A stretch of DNA of 10,416 bases, taken from NCBI GenBank assembly GCA_934716785.1, contig CAKUYM010000138.1:1-10416 (forward strand), given 5' to 3'. This document shows, in pieces, positions 7,401 to 10,416 of the stretch (positions within the stretch are counted from its first letter, which is position 1; each line of letters opens with the position of its first letter). The position numbers and the translations under genes were made by a program. This DNA is from an uncultured Bacteroides sp. (GTDB lineage Bacteria; Bacteroidota; Bacteroidia; Bacteroidales; Bacteroidaceae). The notes under the pieces were generated by a model. It was not told where the DNA came from and ran no database searches. It worked only from the letters and a program-made list of their open reading frames with translations.

Positions 7401-10152
7401 ACGGATAGTTGAAACGGACAATCGTATCGGAAAGATTGAGTACCTTGCTTTCCAGCAGTTTGTCATCACTGAATACGTTCATCACCACATAGGCATCCTT
7501 CTCCGAAGTGCCAAAATAGAACACTGCCGGATGAGTAACGTCAAATTCCGTGTCCGGTGCATAAAGCCATACGTCAGACTGGACAGGCGGGCGTTTATCT
7601 TCCACGGAGAAAAGAATGATATGGTCATCCGCCGTCACTTCCTCACCCTGATCGTCTTCTACCAATGACTCCAGCACGTATGCCCCCGATGGAAGATTCT
7701 TCCAGTCGAGCGCCATCTCCTTATTGGAAGTAAATGTCCCCGTCGCTACCGGACTATCACCCAACTCGTCAAAATCATCATCTTCCACAGCATACAAGGC
7801 ATAGCTTCCTTCCGTTTCCACCGGTTGCCCGTTCAGGTTCTGCACCTGGAACACAATGTTGAACGGCTTGTCTTTGCAAACTTGTTCCGGTAACTCCGTC
7901 CGTAGAACCAACGGACAGTTGCCGGCAGAAATCACATCCGTAGAGGATTGCGTTTCACCCGCCACATTGGTAACGGTAGCCTCAACAGAATAGTTATAGT
8001 GAACCTTGTCATCCTCATCGTCCTCTTCCAAGCTGACCGGAATCGTAAATTCTCCATTTGCGTCAGCGATCACTTCACCGGAGGCAATCTGTGTGGATTC
8101 CGAAATCCGCCAAAAGTTGTAAGTTGAACGTTTCACGGTATACTTCACGGGAATATCCTGAAGCAGCACACCGCTATAAGATCGCACCTTGCCCTTCACC
8201 TGTACCTCATCGCCGAGTTTGTAACTTTCCGTCTGTTTCTCAAAAGTAATGTCGAATGTCGGACGTTTGTAATCTTCCACGCGAATACTCGTACTGCCGT
8301 TTCCTGCCGTCAAAGAGAACATTCCATTCAGGCAAGCCGAAGGCAATGCAAAGTCAACGGTAAACGAGCCGAAGTCATTGGTACGTACAGACTTTTGTCC
8401 CACTTCCTGATTGTTCGCATCCCGTAAAACAACTGTATAGTCCTTGTTCGGAAGCACATTTGCCGTATCCGAACCCTGTGCATAAGCAATGCCTTTCACA
8501 TACACTGTCTGCCCGGGACGGTACAGAGAACGGTCTGTCAACAGTGTCATTTTATCAGTCACTTTGTCCTTGTCATTATGTATGAAACCTCCGGCGGAAA
8601 AGCGTTGCAACTTCATTGCCGTATCAGCACCCTTCGCAGCTTTCAGATACCGATATTCGGGCTTTAGGGGGAATGAGACCTTACCGTCTTCTCCCGTCGT
8701 GAACTCCTGCAATACTTTCTCTTCACTATTATATAAGAAGATTGTGGCATTAGGAACGGGGTGGCCGGTCTGTCCATCCAGCACCACCACTCCATATTGT
8801 TTTTCCGGCAGTCGGCACGTCAGCACTTTGAGGCGCGTCACGGAAAAATCTCTTTCACTGTCTCTCTTCGCACGGATATCCGGCACGATGCGCATCACGT
8901 AGGAGCCAAGGTCGGGAGCCTTGAATGTGAATACGGTGTCTTTCGTGCGATAATCTTTCGGACGGAGCACGGAATAATGTTGTTCCTTGACCAATTTCTT
9001 TGCTCGGAAAAGCTGCACGGTGAATCCGTCCAGATTTTTATGGGAGACCTCCAATTTTATCTCTTCGCCCGGAAAAGCCTGGCTTGCCGTCCTTACATTC
9101 AATGAAAGTTCCAAGATATCTTCCCGAAGGTTTTTCAAGGCATTTATCCTACGATAATTCGGATAAAGACGAACTGCCTCGTCACAGAGTTTCAGGGCTT
9201 CAACCTGCTGCTCTTTCGTAATCGCATAACGTGCCTGCGCCAGATAGACTTCCGCACAAACAGGTTCTGAGGCAAATTCGTTCTTCAATGTGTTCAAACC
9301 CTCCGGATACGCATTGTCTCCGGTCGCTGCCGAACGACCTTTCAGTATGCCGAGAGGCACAGCGTTTCCACTCGCATCACGTTTCCATTCCAAGTAGTTG
9401 AGTGCAGTCAGGACGTAACCTTCCTTCAGGCCGGCAGCCTTGTAGGCAGCAAGCATGTTCTCATAGATTCCGATAATATCCTGTGCCACCGGAGAAGGTG
9501 CGACATCATTGAAGCCGCCACGTTCCAACCTTATTATTTGGTTCAAAGATTCTATGCTGCGGGAAGCCAGCAGATGGTACATATCATGATGGTAATATTC
9601 GCTACTCACGCCCTGTTCCACAAAAGGGATATAGTTTCGTGAGGAAGTCTTGAGCAGCAATGCCGGGTCGGCCAATGCTCCTTTTACATTTGTCCGAACT
9701 TTCTCGACAAACATATTCGCTGTCCATTCGCGCATATCGGCGGCAGGAGCAGCATCGACAATCTCCGTCCTTTGTCGGAGCTGCCATTGATTGTTGGCTG
9801 CATAATTGGCATAGATACCTGCAATCAAGGAGTGCAGCACAGCGCGATCCATCGGCTTGTCTGTCTGCTTAGCCCATTGTTCCAGGCCTTTCAGACCGAC
9901 ATAAAAGCTATCGGGCGTCAACGTTTCCTGTGTTTTCATCCGCCACATATAGGCTTTCAGCATCTGGGCGGAGTTCTTTTCTCTCTCTCCTTTCTGATAA
10001 ATTTCCTCAGTCTTTTTAATCACTGTCTTGGGCAAGCCCTTCTTTTGCGCCTGCTCTACTTCTTTCCATAATTTGTCGAAAGTCTGTGCCTGCAAAGCCG
10101 GAATCACTCCCAACCCGACCAACAGCATCACACAAATTTGCTTGATTTTCAT
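4450..10152 (-). CDS. Very large secreted alpha-2-macroglobulin family protein lacking the thioester motif
   Basis: A 1900-residue protein of the bacterial alpha-2-macroglobulin (A2M) family, inferred to act in the periplasm or on the surface. Residues 1-22 are a signal peptide (cleavage LQA|Q); no lipobox Cys, unlike lipidated E. coli YfhM. About 24-350 is mainly helical, with a TPR-like repeat near 298-334. MG-type sandwiches follow: about 350-450, a CarboxypepD-reg-like segment 452-500, MG2 with DRSLYRPGQTVYVKG (540-554), and MG3 opening at EDYKRPTFDI (626-635). Residues 1001-1050 are aromatic-rich and 1072-1130 form a charged bait-like linker. The A2M signature LAETAFFYPQLRTNEQG is at 1135-1151. 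The thioester-domain fold covers about 1335-1680 (helical repeats, GGDGAWSWYKG at 1457-1467), but the CxEQ site is replaced by LPTNNNAIS (1352-1360). The C-terminus (about 1790-1900) is an MG10-like domain ending YAPEY..., as in YfhM-type proteins. No pbpC neighbour is seen. Protease trapping is therefore uncertain; a thioester-free trap or structural role is possible. Confidence 0.9.
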   Translation of the reverse strand: MKIKQICVMLLVGLGVIPALQAQTFDKLWKEVEQAQKKGLPKTVIKKTEEIYQKGEREKNSAQMLKAYMWRMKTQETLTPDSFYVGLKGLEQWAKQTDKPMDRAVLHSLIAGIYANYAANNQWQLRQRTEIVDAAPAADMREWTANMFVEKVRTNVKGALADPALLLKTSSRNYIPFVEQGVSSEYYHHDMYHLLASRSIESLNQIIRLERGGFNDVAPSPVAQDIIGIYENMLAAYKAAGLKEGYVLTALNYLEWKRDASGNAVPLGILKGRSAATGDNAYPEGLNTLKNEFASEPVCAEVYLAQARYAITKEQQVEALKLCDEAVRLYPNYRRINALKNLREDILELSLNVRTASQAFPGEEIKLEVSHKNLDGFTVQLFRAKKLVKEQHYSVLRPKDYRTKDTVFTFKAPDLGSYVMRIVPDIRAKRDSERDFSVTRLKVLTCRLPEKQYGVVVLDGQTGHPVPNATIFLYNSEEKVLQEFTTGEDGKVSFPLKPEYRYLKAAKGADTAMKLQRFSAGGFIHNDKDKVTDKMTLLTDRSLYRPGQTVYVKGIAYAQGSDTANVLPNKDYTVVLRDANNQEVGQKSVRTNDFGSFTVDFALPSACLNGMFSLTAGNGSTSIRVEDYKRPTFDITFEKQTESYKLGDEVQVKGKVRSYSGVLLQDIPVKYTVKRSTYNFWRISESTQIASGEVIADANGEFTIPVSLEEDDEDDKVHYNYSVEATVTNVAGETQSSTDVISAGNCPLVLRTELPEQVCKDKPFNIVFQVQNLNGQPVETEGSYALYAVEDDDFDELGDSPVATGTFTSNKEMALDWKNLPSGAYVLESLVEDDQGEEVTADDHIILFSVEDKRPPVQSDVWLYAPDTEFDVTHPAVFYFGTSEKDAYVVMNVFSDDKLLESKVLNLSDTIVRFNYPYQESYGDGILVSFCMVRDGQVHQEQVELKKILPDKKLTMKWDVFRDKLRPGQQEEWKLTIKTPQGQAADAEMLAMMYDASLDKIWNRWQDFRVYYNRILPHFYWMSGYFGNNSFNYWWADKHFKVPGLLYDRFMVQYGLGAKEMFAIANDGVALAYGAPAPGKLTSRMVGRSVKKVQSSAAEDFEDGIDEAALLEKADVAFQEEESLSEAPAGLRTNLAETAFFYPQLRTNEQGEISFSFTMPESLTRWNFRGYSHTKGMLTGTLDGEATTSKEFMLTPNLPRFVRVGDKTSIAASISNMTGKPQAGTVSMILFDPMTEKVISTQKQKFTVEAGKTIGVDFMFTVSDKYEVLGCRMIADSGTFSDGEQQLLPVLSNKEHLVETLPMPVRGEETRTFSLDSLFNRHSKTATDRKLTVEFTGNPAWYAIQALPSLSLPTNNNAISWATAYYANTLASYIMNSQPRIKAVFDSWKLQGGTKETFLSNLQKNQEVKNILLSESPWVLEAQTEEQQKERIATLFDLNNIRSNNIAALTRLQELQGGDGAWSWYKGMSGSDYVTAYIAELNARLALLTGEKTDGAALTLQTNAMKYLHKSALEEYKNILKAQKEGVKFTGVSSSILRYLYIIAISGEQVSAANKAAYAYYLSKVKELLPDASMSTKAVAAIVLDKAGYKKEAQEFVASLKEHLTKTDEQGMFFAFNENPYTWGGMTLQAHVDVMEALELTGGNAETVEEMKLWLLKQKQTQQWNSPVATADAVYALLMKGTNLLDNQGDVRIVIGGEVMETAASGKTAVPGLGYIKRSFTQKNVVDARKIEVEKKNPGIAWGAVYAEYDSPISDVKQQGGELNVQKQLYVERTVNNTPQLQPITPNTVLRVGDKVVSRLSIRVDRAMDFVQLKDQRGACFEPIGSVSGYCWNNGIGYYVDIKDASTNFFFDHLGKGVYVLEYSYRVSRTGTYETGLATMQCAYAPEYASHSASMTVEVK

Positions 10153-10197
10153 AATTTTTCCAGTTTAAGTTTACTATAAGTATCATGATATGAGCAA

Positions 10198-10225
10198 CAA
10201 AGTAAAGAAATAAAGTTTAAACAAA
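10198..10225 (-). promoter_or_regulatory. Weak candidate promoter for the macroglobulin gene
   Basis: On the minus strand TTACTTTG (10205-10198) matches TAnnTTTG with one mismatch, and an exact TTTG (10225-10222) lies upstream. The spacing is only 16 bp against the usual 19-21, which lowers confidence. Transcription would start near 10192 and give a leader of about 40 nt. The start codon is preceded by an A-rich stretch, GGAAAAATT, rather than a strong Shine-Dalgarno site, as is common in Bacteroidetes. Confidence 0.3.
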
Positions 10226-10416
10226 CGTCTTTTTTGAAATAAATATAGGAAATTTGTACTACTGTCGCATTTGCAACTTGCACTCAGCAATACCTCTCTC
10301 CGTAGAATAAAATGGTTCTTCGTCACTTTCGGGGCAGCTCAATATGCTACATGCCTTTATCTATGGCCTGTGCCCGCTTATTTGAGGGAATAAATATTCA
10401 ATGTTATAAAATAAAA
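10226..10416. other. Unassigned AT-rich upstream region with a short open frame at the edge
   Basis: No recognisable gene. The stretch contains a small perfect dyad, TGCAA-C-TTGCA (10272-10282), and a plus-strand frame that starts at ATG 10312, right after an in-frame TAG, and stays open for all 35 remaining codons (starting MVLRHFRGSS and containing CYMPLSMACARLFEG). That frame is too short to call a gene, and I recognise no family. A weak GGGCA/TGCCC pairing (10332-10336 with 10371-10375) does not make a convincing RNA fold. The last 30 bases are strongly A/T-rich. Confidence 0.4.

Overview
The window looks like chromosomal backbone from a Bacteroides-type member of the Bacteroidales. The evidence is the gene set: a secreted GH2 beta-galactosidase, a DUF1573 protein, the MeaB chaperone of methylmalonyl-CoA mutase, and a very large non-lipidated alpha-2-macroglobulin-like protein. 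Intergenic DNA is AT-rich, Shine-Dalgarno sites are weak or absent, and there are candidate promoter elements of the Bacteroides TAnnTTTG type. No species can be named from this alone. I see no rRNA, tRNA, insertion sequence, phage gene or CRISPR array.

All four genes lie on the minus strand, so transcription runs from high to low coordinates. (1) 10152-4450 encodes a 1900-residue secreted alpha-2-macroglobulin family protein. It has a helical TPR-like N-terminus, a chain of MG domains, an aromatic-rich plus charged bait-like segment, a thioester-domain fold without the thioester motif, and a C-terminal MG10-like domain. (2) A 16-bp perfect inverted repeat lies just past its stop codon, followed by a TACATTTG promoter element. 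(3) 4339-3272 encodes a secreted DUF1573 protein of three Ig-like domains. (4) 12 nt further on, 3259-2168 encodes MeaB, so (3) and (4) are probably one transcription unit. (5) After a 177-bp gap with its own candidate promoter, 1990-1 encodes the first 663 residues of a periplasmic LacZ-type GH2 beta-galactosidase, which runs off the window.

The genes do not form an obvious pathway. MeaB supports the B12-dependent succinate-to-propionate route in the cytoplasm. The beta-galactosidase releases galactose in the periplasm. The macroglobulin-like protein probably acts in envelope defence or protease trapping, or as a structural element. The DUF1573 protein is of unknown function in the envelope.

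I did not find a clearly new multi-gene system. The points most worth a second look are the macroglobulin that has lost its CxEQ thioester while keeping a bait-like segment and an extreme aromatic cluster, and the tight pairing of a secreted DUF1573 protein with the cytosolic GTPase MeaB. The large inverted repeat without a U-tract, and the unassigned right edge with a short open frame, also deserve checking.
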